Shown: positions 20,877-32,194, counted from the first letter of the stretch. The stretch is 64,000 nt of DNA from Anthostomella pinea (GCA_963556695.1 CAUWAG010000014.1:186001-250000); one strand, 5' to 3'. Notes: generated from the letters alone by a model not told the origin. Numbers and translations: made by a program.

Positions 20877-23800
20877 TCATGCCCCATCCCAGCGCAAGAA
20901 AACCTCCACAACACCTCTCATCTTGTCCTCGGTGGCCTTCTTCTCCTTGGCACTACTCGGCACGGAAGTTCGACAGATGGCTACGCCGAAGACCTCGGCG
21001 ACCCTTCTCTCCCAGGCAAGTCGTCTCTGGATGTTCCCCTCGTCGATTGTCGACCCGTTGTTGCGGCGAAGACTCAGGCTCCGCTTGCCCGACGTTCCCG
21101 GCTTGCGCGTCCTCAAGGCTTCGATCTCCTCTTTCTTGAGCGGCATGAGCTCGTTCGCCACTCGTGCCAGCGTCGATGTGAGGAAGACAAACGATATGTT
21201 GTAGTATGGTGATGCGGACAGTATGTCGAGAATCGCCGTCTTGGCCTCTTCGATTTCCGTGGGGGCTTTTGGGCTCGCCACATTGGGGAGAGCTTGCTCG
21301 ATCTTTGCCCACAGAGGCGCCGTGATGATTCCGTCGGTCATGCTGCGAAGGAATAATAGTAATACCTCGCTGACGACCTCTAGACGTTTGATTGACGGCA
21401 CGTCGGCCTTGAGTGTTTCCACAACGGACTTGTCCTCTTCCAAGGCTTCGATGATAGCAGCTCGCAGGTCCGGGCGATCCTCGTCCTCACTTGTCTGCCA
21501 CGAATGCTCATCGAATGGCCAGCCAGGCTTCTCCCGGGGTACCTTGCATTCTTCCAACATGTTCTCATCGGCTATCACTCGCTCGGTGAGAGTCTCGACA
21601 GCCTCTGTAAGTTTGAAGAGCTCGGTTGGTGACGAATGATGCACATCGAGAGAGTGTGGTACCGACCCTCCTTTTTGCCTTTCCTTCGTCAACTCCCTTA
21701 TACCACCGCGTGGGATGCGTATTAGTTCTTCGAGAGATCTGCCGAAACATGAAGGTTGCCATGTCGCCCTGACCGGCACGAAGTGGTCTCTGCCTTCGGC
21801 CACGCGAAGAACCAGGACATCTTCCAGGGGCGATGAATCCTCGTTGAGCATCCTCACGTGAGCGAGATCGTGAACTTGGACCTGTATGACTGCGTTGATG
21901 GTTTCCCCAGGTTCGAGTGTGACCTCTTTGTCTTTGCCTAGCTGACCCAGCTTCTCGTCGTCGTCATGGCCCTCGCCCACAGAGCGCACAAAACTGAACT
22001 CTAACCACTCAATCTTCCTCACTTCGTCTCCCTCGGTATTAGGCTTCTCTATGAAGCTGAAACTTGCCGAAACACGGCTCGTATTTGCAATGGTGAGGGA
22101 TCGAGCCTTCTTGCGGAGAAACCCAATCTCGCCAAAATCAATACCTGCGCTCCCGTCCGTAGTATTCTTGTGTGCGCCGGTCGAATCTCGCCCATCTACA
22201 ACGATGGTGATGCCTGGACGCCCTTCGTTTTCTGCTCGGTCAAGCTCCCTTGCACATTCGGCATGAACCTTGGCTTTCAGCTCGGGCACTATGGCATCGT
22301 AGTTCAACGTAAACATGGCTACCAACGGCTTGTGGTCTGAAGACATAATTCGTTGATGACTCGTGTAGAGGTCTAATTTGATTTGGTCAGTGAAGCCTTC
22401 TTTGGTCGTGACCTGCTCCGCGTCGTCTTCCCCTTCGTCATATTCATCGTAATCGTAAGTCGAGTCGCCCGCGGCCAACTGATCAGTGCTTGAATCCGCA
22501 GCAGGGTCGTAGTCAAATAGAACGCTCTCATCATCGGCGGCCTGGTCGATGCCCCGGCTCTTCATATCTTCGTCTTTCTTCTTCGATTCGATCTCGTCCT
22601 TGAACTTCTTCTCGTGATCCTCGAGGTCTTTGCGCGTGCGATACAAAATCCGATCGCACCAACTAGGTGCTCGCTTCTTCTCCGAAGAGTCGAAGAGGCC
22701 TACAGTGCCAATATCGTACTTGTATGTGGGAAGAAATGTGATAGATCCTTCCCTCCACCCCTCGTGGAAGGCCTTGCGTTCTTTCATCATTCGTTGGAGC
22801 TGGTCATGTGGTAACAGGGAATCGAGAGTCGCTTGCAAAGATGCCGGATCATCATGTGGATCTGGCGCGAAGTCGTCAGGGTCTGTCAGCTTCGAAATAT
22901 CGTCATTGTTGTCCCTATCGAAGGAAGCTTCCCTCGACACCATCTTTGGTGTCTTTGAACTATCCGAGTCGTCATCGCTATCTTCATTATTGCGTAGTAT
23001 GATCACACCATCATCACCTAGCCGTTCCTGGGTGTCTTTCTTGCTGACATCGTATTCGCCGCGCGTGTGTAGCATGAGTAGGCGCCGTATATCGTCCCCA
23101 GGTAAACCGTCGAGTCGGAAGTTGAGATCACCGAAACAGAAGGTGAAATCCTCCTCCCCTATCTTCTCTCCTTCTTCTTCCGAGACGCCGAAGTGGCTTA
23201 CGGGTGCGAACTTGGTCTGGGAGATAATCTTGCTGTAGTCCCAACACCTTCGATCAAGACTGGCCTGGTCGTGCCCTGAAGCAAGGTGGCAGTTGGAGAA
23301 GACCAGGCGGGTTGTTTCGCCTAGAAGTATCCGGGAAGTGATGGCTCCTTTATTCCCCATGTAACCCAAGAGGCCTGTACCAACTGCAACGGTAGACTCA
23401 TTCGATACAGTCGCAGCTACTTCAGGAGACGCATATACGAGTAAGAGAAGCCCGATGAGCTGCTGGCTTGAGATGAGCGTGTAGTCCTTGGGTAAAGCGG
23501 CTTCGAGGGCGTCTTGCCACTTCGCAATGGAGCTAGGATCGGAGTAGAAGGACTGATGGACCATGTTAAGACTGACAATCTCTTGCAGCCCAAGAACGTA
23601 GAGCCCTATCTTGTCACCTCCCACCAGTCTGACTGTAGTCTCATCCTCGCTGTCATCTGGTTTGCTCTTGCCATCTGCCGAAGGCTGGTCATCCTGGCCG
23701 CCTTTGGATGATCCATGCTCCGTCCTTGAGGCTCCCTTCTGATGTGAGTGTTCCTCGTCCACGGCATTGTTTTCGGATAGGTTCAACCTCGCGACGTTGG

Positions 23801-24035
23801 CATCGAAGCCTGGCTCGACTCCCTCGCCATCAACAAACCAGCTGGCTAGATCCTTGTCTGTGCCTGGACAGCCAGCAACATTCCACGAGCCAACCTTGAT
23901 TCGTATACTGTGAGGCCTAACATATTCCGACTTTCTAGCATTGACGGCACGCGACAGGGAATAGTGGGTGGTTGATGGTGGGTCCTCGTGGTCGGAGGCC
24001 GAGGCTACAGAGGGATCGCGCTCTGTGGAAGGCAT
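20877..24035 (-). CDS. Inositol polyphosphate 5-phosphatase, OCRL/INPP5B-like
   Basis: A single-exon 1052-residue frame starts at the ATG at 24035. The catalytic domain (about 45-575) has the family motifs in order: WNVAG (51-55), LQEI (150-153), GNKG (227-230), NCHLASG (248-254), GDLNFRLDG (302-310), PSWCDRIL (457-464) and SSDHKPL (565-571). These supply the metal ligands and the phosphate-binding residues of the DNase I-like fold. Acidic, low-complexity inserts interrupt it at about 350-395 and 490-545. An ASH-like beta domain (about 630-770) and a helical RhoGAP-like region (about 800-1040) follow, the layout of OCRL/INPP5B. It should remove the 5-phosphate from PI(4,5)P2 and related lipids on endosomal or Golgi membranes. 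It lacks the N-terminal Sac1 domain of synaptojanins. The RhoGAP-like assignment is weaker than the catalytic one. Confidence 0.9.
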   Translation of the reverse strand: MPSTERDPSVASASDHEDPPSTTHYSLSRAVNARKSEYVRPHSIRIKVGSWNVAGCPGTDKDLASWFVDGEGVEPGFDANVARLNLSENNAVDEEHSHQKGASRTEHGSSKGGQDDQPSADGKSKPDDSEDETTVRLVGGDKIGLYVLGLQEIVSLNMVHQSFYSDPSSIAKWQDALEAALPKDYTLISSQQLIGLLLLVYASPEVAATVSNESTVAVGTGLLGYMGNKGAITSRILLGETTRLVFSNCHLASGHDQASLDRRCWDYSKIISQTKFAPVSHFGVSEEEGEKIGEEDFTFCFGDLNFRLDGLPGDDIRRLLMLHTRGEYDVSKKDTQERLGDDGVIILRNNEDSDDDSDSSKTPKMVSREASFDRDNNDDISKLTDPDDFAPDPHDDPASLQATLDSLLPHDQLQRMMKERKAFHEGWREGSITFLPTYKYDIGTVGLFDSSEKKRAPSWCDRILYRTRKDLEDHEKKFKDEIESKKKDEDMKSRGIDQAADDESVLFDYDPAADSSTDQLAAGDSTYDYDEYDEGEDDAEQVTTKEGFTDQIKLDLYTSHQRIMSSDHKPLVAMFTLNYDAIVPELKAKVHAECARELDRAENEGRPGITIVVDGRDSTGAHKNTTDGSAGIDFGEIGFLRKKARSLTIANTSRVSASFSFIEKPNTEGDEVRKIEWLEFSFVRSVGEGHDDDEKLGQLGKDKEVTLEPGETINAVIQVQVHDLAHVRMLNEDSSPLEDVLVLRVAEGRDHFVPVRATWQPSCFGRSLEELIRIPRGGIRELTKERQKGGSVPHSLDVHHSSPTELFKLTEAVETLTERVIADENMLEECKVPREKPGWPFDEHSWQTSEDEDRPDLRAAIIEALEEDKSVVETLKADVPSIKRLEVVSEVLLLFLRSMTDGIITAPLWAKIEQALPNVASPKAPTEIEEAKTAILDILSASPYYNISFVFLTSTLARVANELMPLKKEEIEALRTRKPGTSGKRSLSLRRNNGSTIDEGNIQRRLAWERRVAEVFGVAICRTSVPSSAKEKKATEDKMRGVVEVFLRWDGA

Positions 24036-24793
24036 GGTGGATGGTTGCTTAGGGTAATGCGCTGCCGGAAAGAAGGCCCAGCACCACGGTCAAGCTTAGT
24101 GGGAGGCGTTTATCGTGGTTGGTGGCTATGCGCGCTCGCTGTCGCATCGGCTGGACATTATGGATGGTGAATCTGAATGCTGCGCGTGACGTACGTAATC
24201 GCGGGGCAGAGCTGGCTGCAGGTGGGCAGGGCGGGTGTATCAAAGTACCGGTAAACAAGGCCCATGGAGGGGCAGACAGAAAGAAGAGGAGAGGCCTGAA
24301 CAGCTGTCAGTAGTCTATACAAGAGTATGTTCTTGCAAGGTGTCAGGGCGTGAATACGCAGACAGACAGATCCGTCTTGGTCAGGGATGTGTGTTGATCG
24401 ATTAGGTTTCGCAAGCACTGGACTTGGTGATCGCAGGGCATACCTGAGAAGATCGGGTATGGCACTTGGATAGCGCCCCATTCCGCTGGAATCCATGCAG
24501 TACATGTGAGCGCGATAAGGATTCTTATCGCGAAGGCTTGAAGCCAATTGAAGAGAGACGCTAGCCGAATGTGTAGCTAGCGTCTTCAGTCGCAGGTTGC
24601 AATCAGGCAATCCAACACCTAGAGCTCGGGTCGGTGGTCATCCATTTCTCCCTCCGATATTTCATCATCACGATTGTTGTCGCAAACTCCATCTTCCTCA
24701 CATTCCACATCTGCGCATCAACTTGACGATCGCATCACAACGCCGAGACAGCAATTGAGTCATTTCTGCAAGTCTCCGCTATTTCCTGCAATC
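24036..24793. other. Divergent promoter region between the 5-phosphatase and Dcp1
   Basis: The two flanking genes are transcribed away from each other from this 758-bp gap. The last 120 bases before the Dcp1 ATG are pyrimidine rich, as in many fungal leaders. No other gene is seen. Confidence 0.5.
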
Positions 24794-25744
24794 ATGTCTC
24801 GGCAGACCCCGCGTAAAAGCCAGACCCGAGGCAACCAAAGCCAGCCCTCCATCTCCCAATCCACCTCACACTCTGGCAGCCAAGGTCAACAAGTGCAACA
24901 AGACCAACAGCAATACCAACAGCAGGATCAGGTGCAAGGTCATGCTCGGAGCAGATCCCACCAGCTACTAGCACAACGTCGAGCAGAACAAGAAAGAGTT
25001 GCCTCACTGCAGCTACAGCTCCAACTAGCCCAAGCAGCCCAAACAGCCCAAGCAGCCCAAGCAGCCACCTCCGACTACGAATCCGAAACCGCCCACTACA
25101 TGGCTTCCAACCCCACCGCAGTGCCGGCCTTGGCCACCGCCCTGGCTTCGCGCACCAACACCGACCTCAACCTGCGCGTCCTCAAGCGCTACCTTCCGAG
25201 CATCACCAGCATCCTCTCCATTGCCGCCAACGCTGTCGTCTACTCCCTCGACGAGAACGCCACGTGGATCAAGTCCAACATGGAGGGTACCATGTTCATC
25301 TGCTCCCAGGGCGGAGAGGATGGTGTCGTGGGCGAGAACGGCTGCCTCTTCATGCTCAATCGCAAGGGCCTGCAGAACTTCGTCGTCGACCTCAACAAAG
25401 TTAAGGAATTCGAGCTCAACGACCCGTACTTCATGTTCAAGTTCAAGGAAGAGGATGCGCCCAAGGTCTACATGGAGAACGGAGAGGCTGTCACGACTGT
25501 CACCGTTGGCGTATGGACCTTTGCTGAGGAGGAGGCCGAGCGAGTCACGAATGCGGCCCTGATTTACGAGATGTGGACCAAGGTGTGCGAGGCACGAGAG
25601 AAGAGAGCTGCTGCTGGCGTCTCTGAGAAGACTGCGGAGGCGGGCCCGGCTGCGCAGGCCATGGACCAAGGCCGCAAGCTGAGTGTCAGCGATCTCTTCA
25701 AGGCTGGACCGAGCAACGCTGGACCGAGCAATGGAACACGATAA
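24794..25744 (+). CDS. dcp1: mRNA decapping activator Dcp1
   Basis: The frame can be extended upstream to about 24674 but has no ATG there; the first ATG is at 24794 and gives 316 residues. Residues 1-100 are glutamine rich and low in complexity. Residues about 110-270 form the EVH1-like Dcp1 domain, with LNLRVLKRYLPSITSIL, VVYSLDENATWIKSNMEGTMF and FMLNRKGLQNFVVDL, all recognisable family segments. The C-terminus ends in an alanine-rich linker and a short KLSVSDLF motif. Dcp1 binds Dcp2 and promotes removal of the 5' cap in cytoplasmic P-bodies. The protein is longer than the yeast one because of the Q-rich N-terminal extension, which is common in filamentous fungi. No introns are needed. 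Confidence 0.92.
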   Translation: MSRQTPRKSQTRGNQSQPSISQSTSHSGSQGQQVQQDQQQYQQQDQVQGHARSRSHQLLAQRRAEQERVASLQLQLQLAQAAQTAQAAQAATSDYESETAHYMASNPTAVPALATALASRTNTDLNLRVLKRYLPSITSILSIAANAVVYSLDENATWIKSNMEGTMFICSQGGEDGVVGENGCLFMLNRKGLQNFVVDLNKVKEFELNDPYFMFKFKEEDAPKVYMENGEAVTTVTVGVWTFAEEEAERVTNAALIYEMWTKVCEAREKRAAAGVSEKTAEAGPAAQAMDQGRKLSVSDLFKAGPSNAGPSNGTR

Positions 25745-25987
25745 GGGTGACAGGATGGAGCAACACTGAGTTTCAAGGACTTCTGGGATTCAGCTTGAAG
25801 CTGAATGAAGGTTTAGATGGTCAACGTTGGCATTCAGGAGCATTCGGCTTGAAGGTTCATGGACTGGCGTTTGAGATACCCCTACCAGCATTGCCTGGTA
25901 AATAGACAACTATGGAATTCCTCACCCATCTTCCGCCCCTGTGATATTATGTGACAACGTGACATTTCTCTTGATCACTATCCCTAC

Positions 25988-27057
25988 CTAGCTTTCGTCG
26001 CGAACACCAGTGGCGAGTGAAGTCTGAACAGCAATAAAAACAAACGTGGAAAGCCCAATAACAATAGTGAAAACCAAGGCAAGCTACAACAAGAAAAACA
26101 TGGTCAGCTTCTGCAGGCTCTTCACACGAACACTGTACTAGTAAGTGACTTACCAGAGCGTTCGAATCCCAAAACCCATCCTCAGGCTGCTTCTTCGGGC
26201 CCCAGGCAGCAGCCGTCCACACCAGCACCGTGATCCCCGCAATCAAGCAGACCACAGCGCCCACCAGGAACGCCAGACTGGCCTGCCACGCATAGACCTG
26301 CATCTTCCGCGGCCGGACGCGTACCCTGCCTCCATCCCCGTCCGGAGCCGTGTTGTCACCGTCTTGCGCAGCAGTCATGATAGACCGAATCAGCTCGAGC
26401 CCGTCTCGGTGGCCTGACAAACGGTGCAGCCGCAGGCCCTGCTGGGCGGCTGTCAGGACGGCGAAGACGGCGAATATTATGCCGCTGTACCAGAAGGCTT
26501 TTACGGACCACGGCTTGTCTTGGCCGTTGGCCATTACGTTGGGCCAGGCGCCGGTGGAGGTTAGGCAGCCGGAGAGGAGACCGCCCTGTTTGGGTGGTGT
26601 TTAGCAGCTGTGCTTGTTTGTAGGTAGATATCCATGGATGCATATTTCTCATCCAAATGGAGAGTAGTAGTAATCTGATGGTCGAGGCTAGGCTCAAGAC
26701 AAGAAAGCAGGAGACTAGTTATAAGATGAGAACATACCACCACACCCACAAAGTTCAGCTCCTCCAGCTTGTGGTTCCGCCAGGTGCGCGTCAGCTCGTC
26801 GCGCTCCTCGGGGTCCTCCGTGTTGAGGATGATCTCCATGGAGTCGTAGGTGGTGGCGCTGGGTGCCACCAGCCCTCCGGTCAGGATGTTCAGGAAGAGG
26901 AATGCACTGCTTCGCTGCTGTGAATCTTGTTAGTCTAACTGGATACTGGATGAGGAAAGACAGTATGTGTGGAAGAGTGGTTTCGCACATTTGAGGAATC
27001 CTTCTTCCGTTGCGAGCTGTGGCCTGAGTTGTGGCCTAGCAGTGGTTGGGACGACAT
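25988..27057 (-). CDS. Multi-pass membrane protein of unknown function, four exons
   Basis: Minus-strand exons are 26989-27057, 26738-26917, 26154-26585 and 25988-26083, with GT-AG introns of 71, 152 and 70 bp; the joined protein is 258 residues. The first intron could also end three bases later (acceptor CAGCAG), removing one glutamine. Five hydrophobic segments are visible: SSAFLFLNILTGGLVA, VGVVGGLLSGCL, FWYSGIIFAVFAVLTAA, ASLAFLVGAVVCLIAGITVL, and a last one encoded by exon 4 (LALVFTIVIGLSTFVFIAV). A charged loop lies between segments 3 and 4. No family is recognised. The reading frame is clean and the splice sites are canonical, so the gene is probably real and functional. Confidence 0.8.
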
Positions 27058-28866
27058 CTTGGATATGTTGCTTGTTGTGGACTTCTCTACTTGGTGTTGA
27101 ATTGGTAGACTGGTGTAATTGAGATACGAAATTTGGAACTTAACCACTGGAGATGAGGCCAGAGGTTGAGTCGTAATGTAGGATCGATGGAAGTTCTGTG
27201 CTGGTGATCCCACGCGTGTATAATGACGTTTCACGGATGCGGATGCGGGGGGTTGGGGGATCCGACACATGGGATGGAGCTGATCCTGGGGTAGCCGATC
27301 CACTGGATCCATCCACGAAGCAAACTAAAGTAGGTACAGTACTTATTATAGCACGTGAGGCATCTAACAGTATGTTGAAGAAGGGAATCATTTCGATCTA
27401 TTGGCATGGGCAGCAGCTGACTTTTGTCTTCAACAAAACCATGGAGAAGTGGGTTACAGCCCATGAAGAAGATAGCCTCCTCACAGGTTACAACGGCCTT
27501 CTGTGAGCTAGCAGCATCATGTAAGTTCCTGCGGGTTTGAAGTAATAAATTGCATGGGAATATGGCATAAGAAGTTACGATATGTGAAGTTGACTCCAAT
27601 AACTACGCGATCGCTGCTTCTTCCAAAGTAAATGAGGGTTTAACAGCTGGCCCCTGGACAGGCCGGTATAATAGCTAGAGAGGAGGCTCGCACGAGGTGG
27701 GAACTACACAATAGCGCCCCCAATGGGCATCGCATGTCACTGCATTGAAACGTGCTATTTCCGTAGCCTGTGATGGTATACTGGCAGCTCAATTTCGTAA
27801 ATAGCCATGAGACAGTAGAGCCTAGGAAGGTGACGAGAGCCTTCAATGGCCAGCTGAACAAATATCTGCTCTACCAGGTCCGGCTCTTTGAAGGACGGTC
27901 TAGAGGAATGGCAGAGCCACGACTGCTTAGCCAAAGGACACTGCCTTTTAGTGAGATGGCAACTTACAGGAAGGATTAAAGTACAGGCTCATTTAGGTTA
28001 CTTGAGAGTTGAATGGGAAGCATAGCCACCGGGGCATTTTGGAAAGGGCTGTTTGCAGCCTGTAAATATGCCCACACTGTTGCGAGGGATGAGGGCTGCC
28101 TGAGCAGCAAGCGGAGGGAAATTGAGCAGTCGAAACCGAGGTTTGTGGCCCTTCGAAAGGCGGCATCTCTCTGGCAGGAAGACTCAGTCGAAAGACTCTA
28201 AACTGATCATAGGCACGTCTTCTCCGTGTCCTTCCATTGTATTTGGCGAACAGGTTGCTTAATGTCATGTACCTCTCGGCTTGACCCGACCTTGAATTTG
28301 TACCATGCAGCATTCTGACTTAACTATGTCTGAGGTGCCTACTTGGGCCAAGGCGCTGCGTACTCAGGGGCAAATTCTTGAGGGCCGAGAGATACATGCA
28401 GCCCCTAGGCAATAGTCTGAGCGAGAACAGGCAAGACTTTCTCGCTCTGAGGCTTCGATTCTTCTTTGTAGGATATACTCGTTGCATCAGAGAACAACAA
28501 GTTTTCTCCGAGATACATGAACAAGACCAGAAGAGGGATGGAGCTTATATGCTCTTGTTGCCTCAGCCTACTTAGTTCCCGGGGGGGTCATATTCAAAAC
28601 ATTAAACTAAGGGAAGGATTTCGAGGCCGCAAATAGTTAATCGGAAGCAGACGTGCACTGCATCAGGCGTCTAGCATTACCTCAGCCCAAGCAAGGTATC
28701 AAAGACGAGTATCTTTACCTCCAGCGGAGTCTCGGCTATGGGTTGCTCAGGGACAAGAGCCCATCAGTCGATGCCTAAGGCACGACCTGTTGGCCGAGAG
28801 ATGCAAGTAATTAAGGCGGTTGCCCCAACTACCGATTTGCACCCAGGAGATAATACGTGTTGTGTA
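27058..28866. other. Intergenic region next to the transposon island
   Basis: Short frames only (up to about 100 codons), without domains or joined exons. It may contain relics of older insertions, but no terminal repeats were recognised. The right end is the TA target site of the first transposon. Confidence 0.4.
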
Positions 28867-31090
28867 CCATCCCCCACCCCCTAACGGGACACACCCCCCA
28901 CCGGGACAGCCAAACCCCACAACCACCACCAAAAGTCCCCTACCTCACTTACACGGATTACAGCCCCCTTTGAGGCTATCTATACGCTCTTTAGATGGTT
29001 AGATAGCCCTTTTTTTGGTGTTTAGCCGGATATAAATTAGTGAAGTTTCAGCCATCGGCATCAGTGATTAGGAGCCTCCGTGCCCCGCCCCTAAATGCAA
29101 ATTTGCTGTAGAATTCTCTCTCTGGGCCCCTGACCCTTATGCCACCACAGCATTGTGAAGCCAGCCACGATGCCTCCACCCACGTACATTAAAGATAATG
29201 TGGCGGATGCCTGGCTAGATGTGACAGATAACGGCATGTCTGTGAGAAAAGCCGCCCAAAAACACGGCATCCCTAAGCAAACGCTGTCAGCACGCATCAA
29301 CAGCAGAGTCACCCGAGCCGAGGCCCAGGTTAGCAAGCAGAGACTCTCCCCTCAACAAGAGAGTAAGGTGGCTCAATGGATATTGCGCCAGGAGTCCCTA
29401 GGGCTTGCCCCTTCTTACACAGCCGTGCGGGAGATTATTATACAACTGCTGAAAAAGGGGGGGGATTTCGCACCACTGGGCCCGAATTATATAGAGGGCT
29501 ATAAACGCTGTAACCCTATCATCCAGACTAAAATCAGTAAGCGGATGGAATCCGCTCGGTTTAAGGGGTTCACCCCTAAGTCTGTCAACTGGTTCTTTGA
29601 CATATTGGGGGATTATCAATGGGTGAAGCCAGAAAATACGTACAATGTCGATAAGGGCGGCATCATGTCGGGTTTTGGTTAGTCTTTTAACCCCCTATTC
29701 ACCCCTATCCTGTCAGTTAACTAGCTAACCCCTATAGGCATCGATTCCCTAGTCTTAGGAAGTTCTGAGACTACGAAAGCCTTCCTAAAGAGTCCCCAGG
29801 CGCGTGGCTAGACCTCCTTTATCGAAGCCATCTCAGCCACGGGAAAAGTTCTCAAACCAGGCATATTTTTCAAAGGAAAAGATCTCCAGGCCTAATGGTT
29901 CATCAAAGAATTCCGCAAAATCGCGGGCTGGTACTACATAACGTCAGATAACGGCTGGACCAGTAACGAGATTGCGTGCCTATGGTTAGACCACGTTTTC
30001 CTACCCCAGGTGGATGCTGTACGAGGGGAAGACCAGGCAGAGCCGATCCTTTTGATACCAGATGGCCATGGTAGCCATACTTCCGTACGTTATTTATTTT
30101 TTAGGGGTTGTTTAATCAGTTAACTAATTGTATAATTAACAGGACGAGTTCATGTTGCGGTGTTATTTTGCCAATATCTTGCTTTGTTTTTTCCCAGCCC
30201 ATACCAGCCACGGCATGCAACTACTAGATAACGGACCATATAACGCGCTCAAAGCCTATTACCATAGATTTCTTTCGCAGTTGAATTCTCTCATAGATGC
30301 CTCGCCCGTGGATAAGATCAACTTCATCCGCTGTTATTCTCAGGCTAGGGACAAGACTTTTTCTAAGCCGAATATCCTCTCGGGCTTCCGAGTGACGGGG
30401 TGCTACCCAGTTAGCCGCAGGAAATGTTTGAAATACCCGGAAATCCAGGAGGATAAAAGAAAGACCCCGGAGCCAGAGGAAGTTGAAGACTCGGAGCCAG
30501 AAGACCAGCGGACCCCTACCACAAGCCGACAGATCATAGATTTCGCAAAGAACCGCTCCCATGCCACTCGGCTGAAATTCAGGAAGATCTCTCACGCCTT
30601 CGAGAACCAGGAGACAGAGCTGGCCCTAAAAGATGATAAGATCAAGGCCCTGGAGACTGAAATAGAGCGGCTACGGCCCAAGAAGAGGAAGAAGGTCCCA
30701 AATCCGAACTGGAAGTTCATGAATATGACCGAGATATTGGCCCAGGGGGGTGACCCGTTAAGGGCCGTGGTTATAGAGTCTTCAGAGTCAGAAGCAGAGC
30801 CAGAGGTTGTTAAAGATAAGGGTGAGGAGGAGGAAGAGGTTAAGGAGGCTGAGGAGGGTAAAGAAGCCCCTATTGCAGAGCCCCAGGTGACGAGAAGCGG
30901 TCGGTCAATTAGGGCGCCAGCTAGATACGTGGATTGAGGAGCCTCAATACCACAGAATGATAATTTTGTTGATTTCTTTGGGCATCTACAGCCTCAATTT
31001 CGTGTAAGTGAGTAAGGGGGTATTTTGGTGGTGATGGTGGGGTTTGGCTGTCCCGGTGGGGGGTGTGTCCCGTTAGGGGGTGGGGCATGG
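28867..31090 (+). mobile_element. Fot1/pogo-like DNA transposon, copy 1 (full length, decayed)
   Basis: The element is 2224 bp, bounded by about 90-bp imperfect terminal inverted repeats (28867-28956 and 31001-31090) that begin CCAT and continue with C-rich sequence and AGCCAAACCCCAC. It is flanked by a TA on each side (28865-28866 and 31091-31092), the target duplication of the Tc1/mariner superfamily. Inside is one transposase gene of the pogo/Fot1 type on the plus strand. The right end lies 104 bp upstream of the ATG of a Q-rich gene. Confidence 0.93.
29170..30937 (+). pseudogene. Transposase pseudogene of copy 1 (psq HTH, CENP-B-type HTH, DDE_1)
   Basis: Inferred exons are 29170-29677, 29738-30084 and 30143-30937. 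Exon 1 encodes a psq-type helix-turn-helix (DNGMSVRKAAQKHGIPKQTL) and a second HTH of the CENP-B/Tc5 type, then YNVDKGG with the first catalytic Asp. Exon 2 carries SDNGWTS and PDGHGSH with the second and third Asp. Exon 3 has the conserved FFPAHTSHGMQLLDNGPY and a C-terminal coiled coil ending in a basic RSGRSIRAPARY tail. Exon 2 contains in-frame stops at 29809-29811 (TAG, where copy 2 has a Trp codon) and 29893-29895 (TAA, where copy 2 has a Gln codon). Both are explained by C-to-T or G-to-A changes in CpA/TpG context. The gene cannot make full transposase. Confidence 0.9.
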
Positions 31091-31194
31091 TAGTCACTGA
31101 AGTCGACGCGTACGTACCACCTTGACCAACACTGGTTGCTTTTTGACTTCGTCTCTTGCTCGTAGAAGCCGATCAACGACACGACAAGGTCATC

Positions 31195-31672
31195 ATGGAT
31201 CGACAGAATCTCCAGCAACAGGGTCAGCAGAACCAGCAGAACCAGCAGAACCAGCAGGACCAGCAGAACCGCCGACAGGAGCAAAGTCATGGCCAACAGC
31301 AGCTACAACTTCGTCCGGCCGTAGACCAGCTTCGCGGGCAGCGTGGACGCGTTCGCCAACAGCGCTTAGATCGCCTGTTCCAGCAGGAAATAGAGCGTTA
31401 CGAGCGTCGGCAGCAGCAGCAGGTGCAGCAAGAGAACGATAAGAAGGAGCAGGAGAAGAAGGAGCAGGAGAAGAAAGAGCAGGCCAAGAAGAAGCAGGAG
31501 AAGAACGAACAGGAGAAGATGGAGCAGGAAACATGACGAAGACAAGAAGAAGCAGGTGAAGCAGAAGCGCATTGCGCAGTACCGAGGAATGCTCGAAAAA
31601 GCGAAGGGCTTCGACAGCGAGGATGACGACACCTTTTCCCCTGCTGGAAGCAAGGGCCCTACCAAAAAGTAG
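31195..31672 (+). pseudogene. Q- then K/E-rich coiled-coil protein gene with a one-base frame break
   Basis: The frame opens at the ATG at 31195 and encodes a glutamine/asparagine-rich repeat (QNQQNQQ units), a basic helical part and a long KEQEKKEQ coiled coil, stopping at 31536. A frame one base away continues without interruption from about 31530 to the stop at 31670-31672 with the same lysine-rich composition, then a conserved-looking QYRGMLEKAKGFDSEDDD segment. One extra base in the GGAAACATGA stretch near 31530 would explain this. A possible acceptor (CTCGTAG) lies 40 bases before the ATG, so an upstream exon could have existed; copy 1 of the transposon now ends there. Family unknown. 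It is either a pseudogene or an assembly indel. Confidence 0.5.
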
Positions 31673-32194
31673 ACAAAGACCTGCTTTCCTCGCTTCTGGT
31701 GTATTTGGGTTGGGAACTTGAATGGCCAACTTTGGGGGTACTTGGACTACTGAATAGGGTCAAGGCAAGAGGGGTTATTGTGTGGACTTGATACCTGGTA
31801 AGACCTGCTTGCCTCAACTCTGTCTCTATATGCGACGCTCTTCCAGCATGCATCCGCCTAGGATACTGTTTCTCGCCTAGGGCTTGCATCGGATTGGCCG
31901 GGATGGCTCAGGATGGCTCGGGATGGGCAAGGAGAATCAAGTCGTGTGTAGTCTTTTCGTATAGACCAGATACGATCCTGTTGGACTACGCAGTTAGTGA
32001 TGATGAATTTTCTTTACCATGAGAACTTGCTCCGCGCGGTGTGCCAGAAGGGTATAATGAATGTAAATGATTACACTTATTATGTTGTTACAAGACCCAG
32101 ATAAGAGCATCTACGTACGTATGACTAAAGGGGGGTTGGTTGACATCCACCATAGGTACTGAGAGGAGTGGGTAATACCAATCCTCTTCCGCAC
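31673..32194. other. Intergenic region, no gene seen
   Basis: A short space between the convergent Q-rich gene and the glutathione S-transferase. A GGATGGCTC-type short duplication occurs at about 31900-31925. Nothing else is supportable. Confidence 0.45.

Noticed and set aside
31193..31729. 178-codon minus-strand frame over the Q-rich gene
   Set aside because: Ser/Leu/Pro composition is the complement of the Gln/Lys/Glu repeats; no features.
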